From: JADJYF01 sp050186725
GTDB lineage: Bacteria > Pseudomonadota > Gammaproteobacteria > Ga0077536
Length of the DNA: 64,000 nucleotides
Assembly: GCA_050186725.1 (NCBI GenBank)
Contig: JBFWYG010000009.1
Location: forward strand, 1 to 64,000
Direction: 5' to 3'
Below, piece by piece: positions 1 to 8,354 of this stretch. Under the pieces are notes generated by a model. It was not told the DNA's origin. It made no database searches and saw only the letters and a list, made by a program, of their open reading frames with translations. The position numbers and the translations under genes are program-made. Position 1 is the first letter of the stretch. The number at the start of each line of letters is the position of its first letter.

Positions 1-1371
1 GCCGCCGCCGGCGATGAGAATGGACTCCGCCGGGTTGATGCCCTCGTTGATCGTGAGTTCCTTGATCGCCTCGATCATGTTCTCGTTGGCGACGGTCAGG
101 ATCGCGAACGCGGTGCGCTCCACCGATTCACCGAGGGTCGCGGCGATGGGCGCCATGGCGGCGCGCGCCGCGGCCTCGTCGAGCTGCATGCGACCACCCA
201 GGAAATGCGCCGGGTCGATGTAACCGAGCACCACCGCGGCGTCGGTCACCGTCGCGTGGCTGCCGCCGCGGCCGTAGCAGGCCGGGCCGGGTTCCGAGCC
301 CGCCGAATGCGGGCCGACGCGCAAGAGACCACCGGTATCCACCCAGGCGATGGAGCCGCCGCCGGCGCCGATGGAATGCACCGCGACCGAGGCCATGCCG
401 AGGTTGTCGCCGGTCCACTGCGGGCCGAGCCAGGTGTCGCGCGAGAATTCCACCGCGCCGTCCCTGACCAGCGACACGTCGAAGGTGGTGCCGCCGGCGT
501 CGCACACGATGATGTCCTGCGTGAGCTGCTCGGCCCCCGCGTAGGCGAGGCCGGCGATGGGCGCCATGGCCGGGCCGGACTTCACGAGATAAATGGGCTT
601 CTGCACCACGTCGCCGAGATGCATCACGCCGCCGAAGGACGTGCTGACCAGGATGTCGTTCGCATAGCCGGCCGCGCGCAGGTCCGCTTCGAGCGTCAGC
701 AGGTATTCCTGCATCAGGGGCTTCAGCGAGGCGTCGATGGCGGTCGACGAGGCGCGGCGGTATTCGCGGAGAATGGGGTTGATCTGGTGTGAGAGCGTGT
801 AGGGCAGGCCGGGCAGCATCTCTTCGATGAGCGCGCCGATGCGCAGTTCGTGCACCGGGTTCGCGATCGACCACAGCAGGCACACCGCCACCGCCTCGAC
901 GCCGCGCGCGGCAAAGCCGCGCAATAGCGCGCGCACCGCGGCTTCGTCCAGCGCCCGGTCGATGCCGCCCTCCGCGTTGATGCGCTCCGGAATCTCGAAG
1001 GTCAGACGGCGTGGGATGTAGGGCGCGGGGTATTCCATGCGCAGGTTGTGCGGCTCGGCCTTGCCGCCTTCCTTCAGCAACAGCGTGTCGGGAAAGCCCT
1101 CGGTGGTGAGGAAGGCGGTGCGCGCGGTCTTGCGTTCGACGATGCCGTTGGTGCCGCGCGTGGTGCCGTAGAGGAACATCGCGGTGTCGGCCAGCAGCGC
1201 GGGCACGCTGAGACCGAGTTCGGCGGCGGCCACCTCCAGGCCGGCGCGGATGCTGGCGAAGGCGCGCTGCTTGTCGGTCAGTGCCTTGCCGATGGTGAAG
1301 CGACCGGTGGCGTCGGTGACCACCACGTCGGTGAAGGTGCCGCCGGTGTCGACGGAAATGCGGTAAGGCAT
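1..1371 (-). CDS. Hydantoinase/5-oxoprolinase subunit A family protein (C-terminus beyond window)
   Basis: Member of the HyuA / N-methylhydantoinase A / 5-oxoprolinase A / acetone carboxylase family, ASKHA-fold ATPases that open lactam or hydantoin rings or carboxylate ketones. The ATG at 1371-1369 opens a frame that runs without a stop to base 1 (457 codons). The N-terminus ISVDTGGTFTDVVV is the family's phosphate-binding signature, followed by FLYGTTRGTNGIVERK (the usual GTT-x-xTN block) and, further on, CDAGGTTFDVS, the second ATP-binding segment. The full protein is normally near 680 residues, so about a third is missing. It lies 91 nt downstream of alanine dehydrogenase on the same strand. 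A partner HyuB would be expected beyond base 1. The exact substrate cannot be told from this part. Confidence 0.88.
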   Translation of the reverse strand, partial: MPYRISVDTGGTFTDVVVTDATGRFTIGKALTDKQRAFASIRAGLEVAAAELGLSVPALLADTAMFLYGTTRGTNGIVERKTARTAFLTTEGFPDTLLLKEGGKAEPHNLRMEYPAPYIPRRLTFEIPERINAEGGIDRALDEAAVRALLRGFAARGVEAVAVCLLWSIANPVHELRIGALIEEMLPGLPYTLSHQINPILREYRRASSTAIDASLKPLMQEYLLTLEADLRAAGYANDILVSTSFGGVMHLGDVVQKPIYLVKSGPAMAPIAGLAYAGAEQLTQDIIVCDAGGTTFDVSLVRDGAVEFSRDTWLGPQWTGDNLGMASVAVHSIGAGGGSIAWVDTGGLLRVGPHSAGSEPGPACYGRGGSHATVTDAAVVLGYIDPAHFLGGRMQLDEAAARAAMAPIAATLGESVERTAFAILTVANENMIEAIKELTINEGINPAESILIAGGG

Positions 1372-1462
1372 GGCGCAAGGGTCCCTGTTCGTGGCTTCGC
1401 GAGACGGCCGCGCGGGCCGTCGTCGCACGCTACGTGCGGCCCCGCGTGGCGTCAACTCGCCC

Positions 1463-2578
1463 TCAGCTGGAGAGCGCGACGGCCGGCGTCACCCACGGCA
1501 GCGAAAGCGCCTGGCCGACCGCCTCGCAGGTCAGTTGCCCGGCATGCACATTGAGGCCCTGCGCGAGGCCCGCGTCCTCGGCGAGTGCGCGCGTAAGGCC
1601 CTTGTCCGCCAGCGCGATCACATAGGGCAGCGTCGCGTTGTTCAGCGCGAAGGTCGAGGTGCGCGGCACCGCGCCCGGCATGTTCGCCACGCAGTAGTGG
1701 ATGACGCCGCTCTCGACGAAGGTCGGTGACTGGTGGGTGGTGGGATGCGAAGTCTCGAAGCAGCCACCCTGGTCGATGGCGACGTCCACCACCACCGTGC
1801 CGCGCCGCATCTTCGCGATCATCGCGCGGGTCACGAGCTTCGGCGCGGCGGCGCCGGGCAGCAGCACCGCGCCGATCACGAGATCCGCCTGCTCGGTCGA
1901 CTGATCGATGCGGTCCATGGTCGAGTACAGGCAGCGCGCGCGGCCCTCGAACTTCTCCGCGAGATGGCGCAGGCGGTCGAGCGACTTGTCGAAGATGGTG
2001 ACGTCGGCGCCGAGGCCGAGCGCCATCTGCGCGGCATGATCGCCCACCGTGCCGCCGCCGATGATCACCACCTTGGCGGGCGCCACGCCGGGCACGCCGC
2101 CGAGCAGCACGCCTTCGCCGCCCTGCGCCATTTCGAGACAGTGCGCGCCGGCCTGCACCGCGAGCCGACCCGCGACCTCGCTCATGGGCGCGAGCAGCGG
2201 CAGGCCGCCGCGCCGATCGCTGACGGTCTCGTAGGCGATGGCGGTGACGCCGGAGGCGAGCAGGCCCTGGGTCTGGGCCGGGTCCGGCGCGAGGTGCAGA
2301 TAGGTGAACAGCAGCTGGCCCGCGCGCAAGCGCGCCAGTTCCTGCGGCTGGGGCTCCTTGACCTTGACCACCATGTCGGCGCGGGCGAACACGTCCTCGG
2401 CCGTCACCACCTCGGCGCCCGCCGCGCGGTAGTCGGCGTCGTGCATGCCGATGCCGGCGCCGGCCTCGGACTCCACCAGCACGCGATGCCCGTGGTGAAT
2501 GAGCTCGCGCACGCTGCCGGGCGTGAGCCCGACTCGGTATTCGTGGTTCTTGATCTCCTTCGGGACGCCTACGAGCAT
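1463..2578 (-). CDS. ald: Alanine dehydrogenase
   Basis: NAD-dependent L-alanine dehydrogenase, which interconverts L-alanine with pyruvate plus ammonia in the cytoplasm. At 371 residues it has the family length. The start MLVGVPKEIKNHEYRVGLTP is the alanine dehydrogenase/PNT N-terminal signature (substrate-binding Arg15). The catalytic histidine is at about 95 (FTYLHLA) and the Rossmann NAD-binding loop GGGTVG is at 174-179. The upstream region carries palindromic repeats and the divergent SRP RNA. The hyuA-like gene follows 91 nt downstream and may be co-transcribed. In many bacteria ald is controlled by an Lrp/AsnC-type regulator. One is encoded at 23.4 kb, but no link is shown here. Confidence 0.97.
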   Translation of the reverse strand: MLVGVPKEIKNHEYRVGLTPGSVRELIHHGHRVLVESEAGAGIGMHDADYRAAGAEVVTAEDVFARADMVVKVKEPQPQELARLRAGQLLFTYLHLAPDPAQTQGLLASGVTAIAYETVSDRRGGLPLLAPMSEVAGRLAVQAGAHCLEMAQGGEGVLLGGVPGVAPAKVVIIGGGTVGDHAAQMALGLGADVTIFDKSLDRLRHLAEKFEGRARCLYSTMDRIDQSTEQADLVIGAVLLPGAAAPKLVTRAMIAKMRRGTVVVDVAIDQGGCFETSHPTTHQSPTFVESGVIHYCVANMPGAVPRTSTFALNNATLPYVIALADKGLTRALAEDAGLAQGLNVHAGQLTCEAVGQALSLPWVTPAVALSS

Positions 2579-2610
2579 TGGCTGAGTCCTCGGTGTGTCG
2601 ATGATTCGAT

Positions 2611-2641
2611 TGTAGGGCCGGTTTCAACCGGCCATGCACGG
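2611..2641 (+). repeat. REP-like hairpin, family A
   Basis: TGTAGG head followed by the stem-loop GGCCGGTTTCAACCGGCC, with the tail ATGCACGG. The stem differs from the other copies (GGCGGG... and GGCCGA...) but still pairs perfectly, and the TTCA loop is kept. Its tail GCACGG is shared with the start of the neighbouring family B inverted repeat, so two repeat families are fused here. Confidence 0.8.
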
Positions 2642-2760
2642 AATCGGGGACAGACCACGGTTTCGTTGAACCCGCTGTCCGTCCTCGCACGCAGTGCGCG
2701 AAACCGTGGTCTGTCCCCGATTCCGTGCTGCGGTCTCAACGAAACCGTGGTCTGTCCCCG
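2636..2760. repeat. Family B palindromic repeat cluster (three arms)
   Basis: The arm CGGGGACAGACCACGGTTTC at 2645-2664 is repeated in reverse complement at 2700-2719 and again at 2741-2760. The first two arms extend to a perfect 30-bp inverted repeat, 2636-2665 against 2699-2728, with a 33-nt loop. Single-hairpin copies of the same family occur at 23164-23206 and 23926-23968. Confidence 0.85.
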
Positions 2761-2837
2761 TTCGGCCCCGTCACGCGCTGTCAAGCCGTCCCGCGCGGGA
2801 TGTCCTGGTGTACACTGCGCGCCATCGACGATTCCAT

Positions 2838-2947
<110 letters not shown>

Positions 2948-3012
2948 GCCTTTCGCCTTCGGTCGCGCGCGTCGCGCCGACCGCCGCCCGAGATTGTGTT
3001 GAGCGACGCCGA

Positions 3013-4725
3013 ATGAGCTACCAGGTCCTTGCACGCAAGTGGCGGCCGCGCAGCTTCGCCGAAGTGATAGGCCAGGCGCACGTGCTGAAGGCCTTGATCA
3101 ACGCGCTCGACACCGGCCGCCTGCACCACGCCTATCTCTTCACCGGCACGCGCGGCGTGGGCAAGACCACGCTGGCCCGCGTCCTGGCCAAGGCGCTGAA
3201 CTGCGAAGTCGGCGTGTCCAGCCAGCCCTGCGGCGTCTGTGGCGCCTGCCAGGAGATCGACCAGGGCCGCTTCGTCGACCTCATCGAAGTCGACGCCGCC
3301 TCGCGCACCAAGGTCGACGAGACCCGCGAGCTGCTGGACAACGTGCAGTACGCGCCGACCCGCGCGCGCTACAAGGTGTACCTCATCGACGAGGTGCACA
3401 TGTTCTCGAATCACTCGTTCAACGCGCTGTTGAAGACCCTCGAAGAGCCGCCGCCCCACGTCAAGTTCCTGCTCGCGACCACCGATCCGAAGAAGCTGCC
3501 GGTCACCATCCTGTCGCGCTGCCTGCAGTTCAACCTGACACGCATGCCGGCCAGCCTGCTGGCGAAGCACCTGGCCCACGTGCTGACCGAAGAAGGCGTG
3601 GCCTTCGACGAGGGCGCGCTCGCGCTGATCGCGCAGGCGGCCGGCGGCAGCGTGCGCGATTCGCTGTCGCTGCTCGACCAGGCCATCGCCCACGGCGCGG
3701 GCCGGGTCAGCACCGACGAAGTGGTGCTGATGCTCGGCACCGTCGACCAGGACAGGGTGGTGAAGGTCCTCGCCCAGGTCGCCGCGGGCGATGGCCACGC
3801 CGTCATCGGCGCGGCGCGTGAGCTCGCGGCCTACGTGCCGGACTACGGCCAGGTGCTGGCGGAAATGGCCTCGCTCCTGCGCCGCGTGGCGGTGCTGCAG
3901 GTGTTGGGCGGCGAGGGCGGTACGCTCGAGACCGATCCGCGTCTTGCCGATCTCGCGGCGCGACTGCCGGCCGACGAAGTGCAACTGCTCTACCAGATCG
4001 CGCTGACCGGCAGGCGCGATCTCGCCATGAGCCCGGACGCCGAGGCGGCCTTCGAAATGACCCTGCTGCGCATGCTGGCGTTTCGCCCGGTGACGCCGGG
4101 CAGCCTGCCGAAGCAGGGGCTGGCGGGCCAGGCGGGCGCGACGTCAACGCCGCGCGTCACTGCGGCCGCGCCGCTGCAGATGCCGCGCGAGACGCCGCGC
4201 CAGGTCAGCACGCCGGTCGCCGCGCCGCCTGCCGTACCGGATGCGAGCACGCTGCCGGCGACACCCGCGCTGCCCGCGTCGGTCCCGCAGCCGACGAGCG
4301 TCGCCCCGCCCACGCCGCAGGCCGCGCGCCGTGCGCTGACGGCGCCGCCGGCGAACTTCGACTGGGCACAGGTGGTCGAGGAATTGAACGTGGTGGGTCT
4401 CGCCCGCGAGCTGGCGCGGAACAGCGCGGTGGCGGCCTTCGACGGCCGGCGGCTGGACCTGGTGATCACCCCGCAGTACGAGAAGCTCGCGCAGCGCCGA
4501 CACGTCGACACGCTGCAGGCCGCGCTCGCCGAGAAGCTCGAGGCCGAGGTGGTGGTCAATGTCAGCGTCAGCGAGGACAGCGGGCTCACCACGCCATCGC
4601 AGCAGCAGCTCGCCGCGGCGGCGGAGCGTCAGCGTCGCGCCGAGGCCGAGATCGACGCTGATCCCAACGTGCAGGCGCTGCGTAGCGCCTTCGGCGCGAC
4701 CATCGAAGAAGTGTCCAGCCGCTGA
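3013..4725 (+). CDS. dnaX: DNA polymerase III subunits gamma/tau
   Basis: Clamp-loader ATPase that assembles the beta clamp on primed DNA and ties together the replicative polymerases. The start MSYQVLARKWRP (ATG 3013) is the conserved DnaX N-terminus; an upstream in-frame start would read into the SRP RNA. Walker A GTRGVGKT is at 45-52, zinc ligands Cys64/73/76/79, Walker B DEVH near 126-129, and the sensor segment ILSRCLQF follows. A Pro/Ala-rich linker (about 375-440) leads to a tau-like C-terminal domain. Total length is 570 residues. I saw no A-rich slippery heptamer of the E. coli type, so production of a short gamma form is not evident. ybaB and recR follow in the classical order. Confidence 0.98.
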   Translation: MSYQVLARKWRPRSFAEVIGQAHVLKALINALDTGRLHHAYLFTGTRGVGKTTLARVLAKALNCEVGVSSQPCGVCGACQEIDQGRFVDLIEVDAASRTKVDETRELLDNVQYAPTRARYKVYLIDEVHMFSNHSFNALLKTLEEPPPHVKFLLATTDPKKLPVTILSRCLQFNLTRMPASLLAKHLAHVLTEEGVAFDEGALALIAQAAGGSVRDSLSLLDQAIAHGAGRVSTDEVVLMLGTVDQDRVVKVLAQVAAGDGHAVIGAARELAAYVPDYGQVLAEMASLLRRVAVLQVLGGEGGTLETDPRLADLAARLPADEVQLLYQIALTGRRDLAMSPDAEAAFEMTLLRMLAFRPVTPGSLPKQGLAGQAGATSTPRVTAAAPLQMPRETPRQVSTPVAAPPAVPDASTLPATPALPASVPQPTSVAPPTPQAARRALTAPPANFDWAQVVEELNVVGLARELARNSAVAAFDGRRLDLVITPQYEKLAQRRHVDTLQAALAEKLEAEVVVNVSVSEDSGLTTPSQQQLAAAAERQRRAEAEIDADPNVQALRSAFGATIEEVSSR

Positions 4726-4757
4726 GCGCGGCGGGCGCACAACCAGGAGCAAGCGAC

Positions 4758-5081
4758 ATGCGTGGTGGACTGGGCGACCTGATGAAGCAGGCGCAGAAGA
4801 TGCAGGCCGACATGGAGCGCCTGCAGGCCGAGATAGCCGCGACCGAAGTCACCGGCGAGTCCGGCGGCGGCATGGTCAAGGTGCTGATGAACGGGCGCCA
4901 CGACGTGCGCAAGGTGACCATCGATCCGCTGCTCATGCAGGAAGACCGCGGCATGCTGGAAGACCTGCTGGCGGCGGCGGTGAACGACGCCAACCGGCGC
5001 GTCGAGGCGTTGTCCAAGGACAAGCTCTCGGGCCTCACGGCCGGCATGCCGCTGCCGCCCGGCGTCAAGCTGCCCTTCTAG
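4758..5081 (+). CDS. ybaB: YbaB/EbfC family nucleoid-associated protein
   Basis: Small dimeric DNA-binding protein of 107 residues, encoded between dnaX and recR as in most bacteria. The Met/Gln/Glu-rich first helix (DLMKQAQKMQADMERLQAEI, residues 7-26) and the following TGESGGGMVKVLMNG strand are typical of the family, which forms tweezer-like dimers. The Shine-Dalgarno GGAGC lies at a normal distance upstream, 32 nt after the dnaX stop. Its precise role (nucleoid organisation, possibly recombination via RecR) is known only in outline. Confidence 0.96.
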   Translation: MRGGLGDLMKQAQKMQADMERLQAEIAATEVTGESGGGMVKVLMNGRHDVRKVTIDPLLMQEDRGMLEDLLAAAVNDANRRVEALSKDKLSGLTAGMPLPPGVKLPF

Positions 5082-5102
5082 CCCCCGGCTCCCCGCGCCG
5101 AC

Positions 5103-5699
5103 ATGATCGCCTCGCCCCTGCTCGCCGAGCTGATCGCGGCCCTGCAGTTCCTGCCGGGGGTGGGGCCGAAGTCGGCCCAGCGCATCGCCTTTCACCTGCT
5201 CGAGAAGCATCGCGACAAGGCGCGCCGCCTGTCCGACGTGCTGCGCCGCGCGGCCGACGAGATCGGCCAGTGCGCGAGCTGCCGCACCTTCTGCGAGACC
5301 GAGATCTGCGCGCTGTGCGCTAGCCCCAACCGCGACGCGGGACTGATCTGCGTGGTCGAGAGTCCGCTCGACGTGCAGGCCATCGAGCAGGCCGCCGATT
5401 TCCGCGGGCGCTTCTTCGTGTTGCTCGGGCGGCTGTCGCCGATCGACGGCGTGACGCCGGAGACGCTCGGCATGCCGCTGCTCGAACAGCGCCTGGCCGG
5501 CGGCGAGGTGCGCGAGATGGTGGTCGCGACCGGCACCACCATGGAGGGCGAGGCCACCGCGCATTACCTGCGTCAGCTCGCGCAGCGCGCCGGCGTGCGC
5601 GCGACGCGCATCGCCTACGGCGTGCCGGTGGGTGGCGATCTGGAATTCGTCGACGGTTCCACGCTGTCCCACGCGCTCGCCAGTCGTCGCGACTACTGA
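5103..5699 (+). CDS. recR: Recombination mediator RecR
   Basis: RecFOR pathway protein that helps load RecA on SSB-coated gaps. It has 198 residues, the usual length. A helix-hairpin-helix (FLPGVGPKSAQRIAFHLL, about 17-34) is followed by the C4 zinc finger CASCRTFCETEICALC (about 57-72) and a Toprim domain beginning CVVESPLD. The end (GDLEFVDGSTLSHAL) is also conserved. The gene starts 21 nt after ybaB and is surely co-transcribed with dnaX-ybaB. Confidence 0.97.
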   Translation: MIASPLLAELIAALQFLPGVGPKSAQRIAFHLLEKHRDKARRLSDVLRRAADEIGQCASCRTFCETEICALCASPNRDAGLICVVESPLDVQAIEQAADFRGRFFVLLGRLSPIDGVTPETLGMPLLEQRLAGGEVREMVVATGTTMEGEATAHYLRQLAQRAGVRATRIAYGVPVGGDLEFVDGSTLSHALASRRDY

Positions 5700-5770
5700 G
5701 CGCGGGCGCGCGCATTGGCGCTCGCGGGGGCTTGCTCTACCATGCCGCGTGTCGCCTGGAGTGCTCACCC

Positions 5771-6316
5771 ATGCAACTGTCCGCCAGCAATCTCATCTGG
5801 ATCGATCTCGAGATGACGGGCCTCGAACCCGAGCGCGACGTGATCATTGAAATCGCGACCATCGTCACCGATGCCCATCTCGAGGAGCAGGTCGAGGGCC
5901 CGGTGTTCGCCATCCACCATGACGACGCCGTGTTGGCCGGCATGGACGAGTGGAACACGCGTCAGCACGGCCAGAGTGGGCTGACCGCGCGGGTGCGCGA
6001 GAGCCGTGTGGACACGGCCATGGCGGAGCAGGCGACGCTCGAGTTCCTCGCGCGCTGGGTGCCGGCCCAGGCTTCGCCGATGTGCGGCAACAGCATCTGC
6101 CAGGACCGCCGCTTCCTCTACAAGTACATGCCGGCGCTGGCGGCCTTCTTCCATTACCGCAACCTCGACGTCAGCACGCTGAAGGAGCTCGCCAAGCGCT
6201 GGGCGCCGCAGCTGCCGGCCTTCACCAAGCAGGGCAGCCATCTCGCGCTGGACGACATTCGCGACTCGATCGGCGAACTGCGCCACTACCGTCAGCACTT
6301 CCTAAGGCTCGCGTGA
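5771..6316 (+). CDS. orn: Oligoribonuclease
   Basis: 3'-5' exoribonuclease that finishes RNA decay by hydrolysing di- to pentaribonucleotides, including pGpG from c-di-GMP turnover. It is a DEDDh family protein of 181 residues, the same as E. coli Orn. Metal ligands Asp12 and Glu14 are in LIWIDLEMTGL, and the last DEDDh segment lies in HLALDDIRDSIGELRHYR near the C-terminus. ATG 5771 was chosen because MQLSASNLIWIDLEMTG aligns with family starts. The stop overlaps the GTG of nnr (GTGA). queG, which often lies between orn and nnr, is absent here. Confidence 0.97.
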   Translation: MQLSASNLIWIDLEMTGLEPERDVIIEIATIVTDAHLEEQVEGPVFAIHHDDAVLAGMDEWNTRQHGQSGLTARVRESRVDTAMAEQATLEFLARWVPAQASPMCGNSICQDRRFLYKYMPALAAFFHYRNLDVSTLKELAKRWAPQLPAFTKQGSHLALDDIRDSIGELRHYRQHFLRLA

Positions 6317-7794
6317 GCACGGCAGGTCAGCCGCTCTACGACGCCGCCGGCACGCGCGCGCTCGAGCAGCACGCGTGCAGCGTGCTCGGCATCCCGAGTT
6401 ACACCTTGATGGAACGCGCCGGCGCGGCGGTCTATCGCCGGCTGCGCGCGCGCTGGCCTGCCGCGCGCCGGCTGCTGATCCTGTGCGGCGCCGGCAACAA
6501 CGGCGGCGACGGCTACGTGGTCGCGCGGCTCGCGGAGGCTGACGGTCTCACGGCCCAGGTCGTGATGCTGGCGGCGCCCGAGCGCCTGCGCGGTGACGCG
6601 CTGGAGGCCCATGCGCGCATGCGCGCCGCCGGCATCGTCCCGCTGGACGAGCCTTGGTCGGCAGCCGACGGCGAGGTGCTGGTCGACGCGCTGCTCGGCA
6701 CCGGTGTCGAACGCGAGGTGACGGGCGTCTACGCCGAGTTCATCGCGCGCATCAACTCGAGCGGCCTGCCGGTTCTGGCGGTGGACGTCCCCTCGGGCAT
6801 CGATGCCACCACCGGCCAGCGCCATGGCTGCGCGGTGCGGGCTGACCTGACCGTGAGCCTGGTGAGCTTGAAGCGCGGGCTCCTGACCGGCGATGCGCCG
6901 GCCCACGTGGGGGCGCTGGCCTGGGAGTCGCTCGAATTGCCGGACAATGTCTTCACCGCGGTCGCGCCGTCGGCGTACGCCGTCGAGCACGCCGCGCTCT
7001 GCGCCTGGTATGCCCCGCGCGCGCGCACCGCGCACAAGGGACACCACGGCCATGTGCTGGTGGTGGGCGGCGCGCCGGGCTTTGGCGGCGCGGCGCGCAT
7101 GGCGGCGGAAGCGGCCGCGCGGGTCGGCGCCGGACTCGTGTCCCTCGCCACCCATCCCGCGCACGCGGCGCTGATCGCATCCCAGCGTCCCGAACTCATG
7201 TGCCACGGCGTCGAGAGCGCCGCCGACCTCGCGCCGCTGTTGGCGCGCGCGACGGTGGTCGCGGTCGGACCCGGGCTCGGCCAGGGTGAGTGGTCGCGGC
7301 GCCTGTGGGCGGCGGTGCGCGAGGCGCCCCAGGTCCAGGTGGTGGACGCCGACGGACTCAACCTGCTGGCGGCCGACCCCGACCGCCGGGAGGCGCGCAT
7401 CCTGACGCCCCACCCAGGCGAGGCCGCGCGCCTGTTGGCGACCGACACCGCGAGCCTGCACCGCGACCGCTTCGCCGCGGCCGCGGCCCTGGTCGAGCGC
7501 TATGGTGGGGTCGCGTTGCTGAAGGGCGCCGGCACCCTGGTCGCGAGCGGCGCGGGCCTGCCTACCGTGGTGCGCGGCGGCAATCCCGGCATGGCGAGTG
7601 GTGGCATGGGCGACGTGCTGACCGGGGTGATCGCGGGCCTCTGCGCCCAGGGCCTGCCCGCCGGACGTGCCGCGCTCGGTGGCGCCTGCCTGCACGCCTG
7701 GGCCGCGGACCAGGCGGCGGGCGACGGCGAACGGGGCCTGCTGGCCGGCGACCTGATGCCCTGGCTGCGCCGCGGCGTGAATCCGGCCGCGTGA
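6313..7794 (+). CDS. nnr: Bifunctional NAD(P)H-hydrate epimerase/dehydratase
   Basis: Metabolite-repair enzyme of 493 residues. The N-terminal YjeF_N domain epimerises R/S-NAD(P)HX; its signature GAGNNGGDGYVVAR is near residues 58-71. The C-terminal ribokinase-like domain is the ADP-dependent (S)-NAD(P)HX dehydratase, with KGHHGHVLVVGGAPGFGGA and the catalytic segment GNPGMASGGMGDVLTG. The GTG start at 6313 overlaps the orn stop by 4 nt (GTGA), and the stop overlaps the tsaE GTG in the same way, so translation of orn-nnr-tsaE is probably coupled. Confidence 0.96.
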   Translation: MSTAGQPLYDAAGTRALEQHACSVLGIPSYTLMERAGAAVYRRLRARWPAARRLLILCGAGNNGGDGYVVARLAEADGLTAQVVMLAAPERLRGDALEAHARMRAAGIVPLDEPWSAADGEVLVDALLGTGVEREVTGVYAEFIARINSSGLPVLAVDVPSGIDATTGQRHGCAVRADLTVSLVSLKRGLLTGDAPAHVGALAWESLELPDNVFTAVAPSAYAVEHAALCAWYAPRARTAHKGHHGHVLVVGGAPGFGGAARMAAEAAARVGAGLVSLATHPAHAALIASQRPELMCHGVESAADLAPLLARATVVAVGPGLGQGEWSRRLWAAVREAPQVQVVDADGLNLLAADPDRREARILTPHPGEAARLLATDTASLHRDRFAAAAALVERYGGVALLKGAGTLVASGAGLPTVVRGGNPGMASGGMGDVLTGVIAGLCAQGLPAGRAALGGACLHAWAADQAAGDGERGLLAGDLMPWLRRGVNPAA

Positions 7795-8255
7795 GCGTTA
7801 CGCGCACTTGCCACGCGGACACGGCCGAGGACATGGAGGCACTCGGCGGGCGTCTCGCCCGCGCCGCCCCCCCTGGCACGCGCCTCTACCTGGCCGGCGA
7901 CCTCGCGGCCGGCAAGACCACCCTGGCGCGCGGCTACCTGCGGGCGCTCGGGCACGCCGGCGCGGTGAAGAGCCCGACCTTCACCCTGGTCGAGACCTAC
8001 ACCCTGGCGACGCGCAGCGTGCATCACTTCGATCTCTACCGCATGGCCGGCGGGGAACTCGAATTCATCGGCTTCGAGGACTACCTGGAGCCCGACGCGG
8101 ACCTTCTGATCGAATGGGCGGAGCGGGGTGGGGGCGCGCTGCCGGTTCCCGACGTCGAACTCTGGCTGCGCGTGGTGGACGCCGGTCGGGAGGTCTCCCT
8201 AACGCCGCGCACGGCGCGCGGTGAGGCCCTGCTGGACGCGCTCAGTTCAGCATGA
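7791..8255 (+). CDS. tsaE: tRNA threonylcarbamoyladenosine synthesis ATPase TsaE
   Basis: P-loop ATPase that works with TsaB and TsaD to make t6A at position 37 of ANN-decoding tRNAs. It has 154 residues. The P-loop GDLAAGKT is at 36-43 (most relatives have GDLGAGKT), followed by the family blocks VKSPTFTLVETY and HHFDLYRM, and by LLIEWAERGG near 107, the conserved WxE region. The GTG start overlaps nnr by 4 nt. The neighbouring nnr and amiC are in the usual gammaproteobacterial order. Confidence 0.96.
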   Translation: MSVTRTCHADTAEDMEALGGRLARAAPPGTRLYLAGDLAAGKTTLARGYLRALGHAGAVKSPTFTLVETYTLATRSVHHFDLYRMAGGELEFIGFEDYLEPDADLLIEWAERGGGALPVPDVELWLRVVDAGREVSLTPRTARGEALLDALSSA

Positions 8256-8290
8256 CGAACAAAAGCTTAGCGCCGGAACATAAAATCATC

Positions 8291-8320
8291 TTGAGTTTCT
8301 GAAGGCAAGGCGGTCACAAT
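8291..8320 (+). promoter_or_regulatory. Possible sigma-70 promoter for amiC
   Basis: In the relatively A/T-rich 99-nt spacer between tsaE and amiC there is TTGAGT (8291-8296), an 18-bp spacer and CACAAT (8315-8320). This is the only reasonable -35/-10 pair in the spacer. It would let amiC and the genes after it be transcribed apart from the orn-nnr-tsaE unit. Pattern match only. Confidence 0.35.
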
Positions 8321-8354
8321 ACCTTGCCCATCAAGAGAATGTTCTTCCAAGCCG

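Larger units (their letters stand above)
2579..2837. other. Intergenic region between ald and the SRP RNA, filled with palindromic repeats
   Basis: Divergent spacer holding no ORF that looks like a gene. It contains one REP-like hairpin (2611-2633), an inverted pair plus a third arm of the second repeat family (2636-2760), and a -10-like TACACT at 2811-2816. The last lies about 20 nt before the predicted mature 5' end of the SRP RNA, consistent with a short processed leader. No convincing -35 was found. Confidence 0.7.

Noticed and set aside
128..1378. 416-codon minus-strand ORF overlapping the hydantoinase gene
   Set aside because: Its Arg/His-rich sequence is an out-of-frame reading. The true frame (1371 down to the window edge) gives clear ASKHA motifs.
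3013..4725. Programmed frameshift in dnaX
   Set aside because: No A AAA AAG-type slippery heptamer was found in the linker region, so a gamma product by frameshifting is not claimed.
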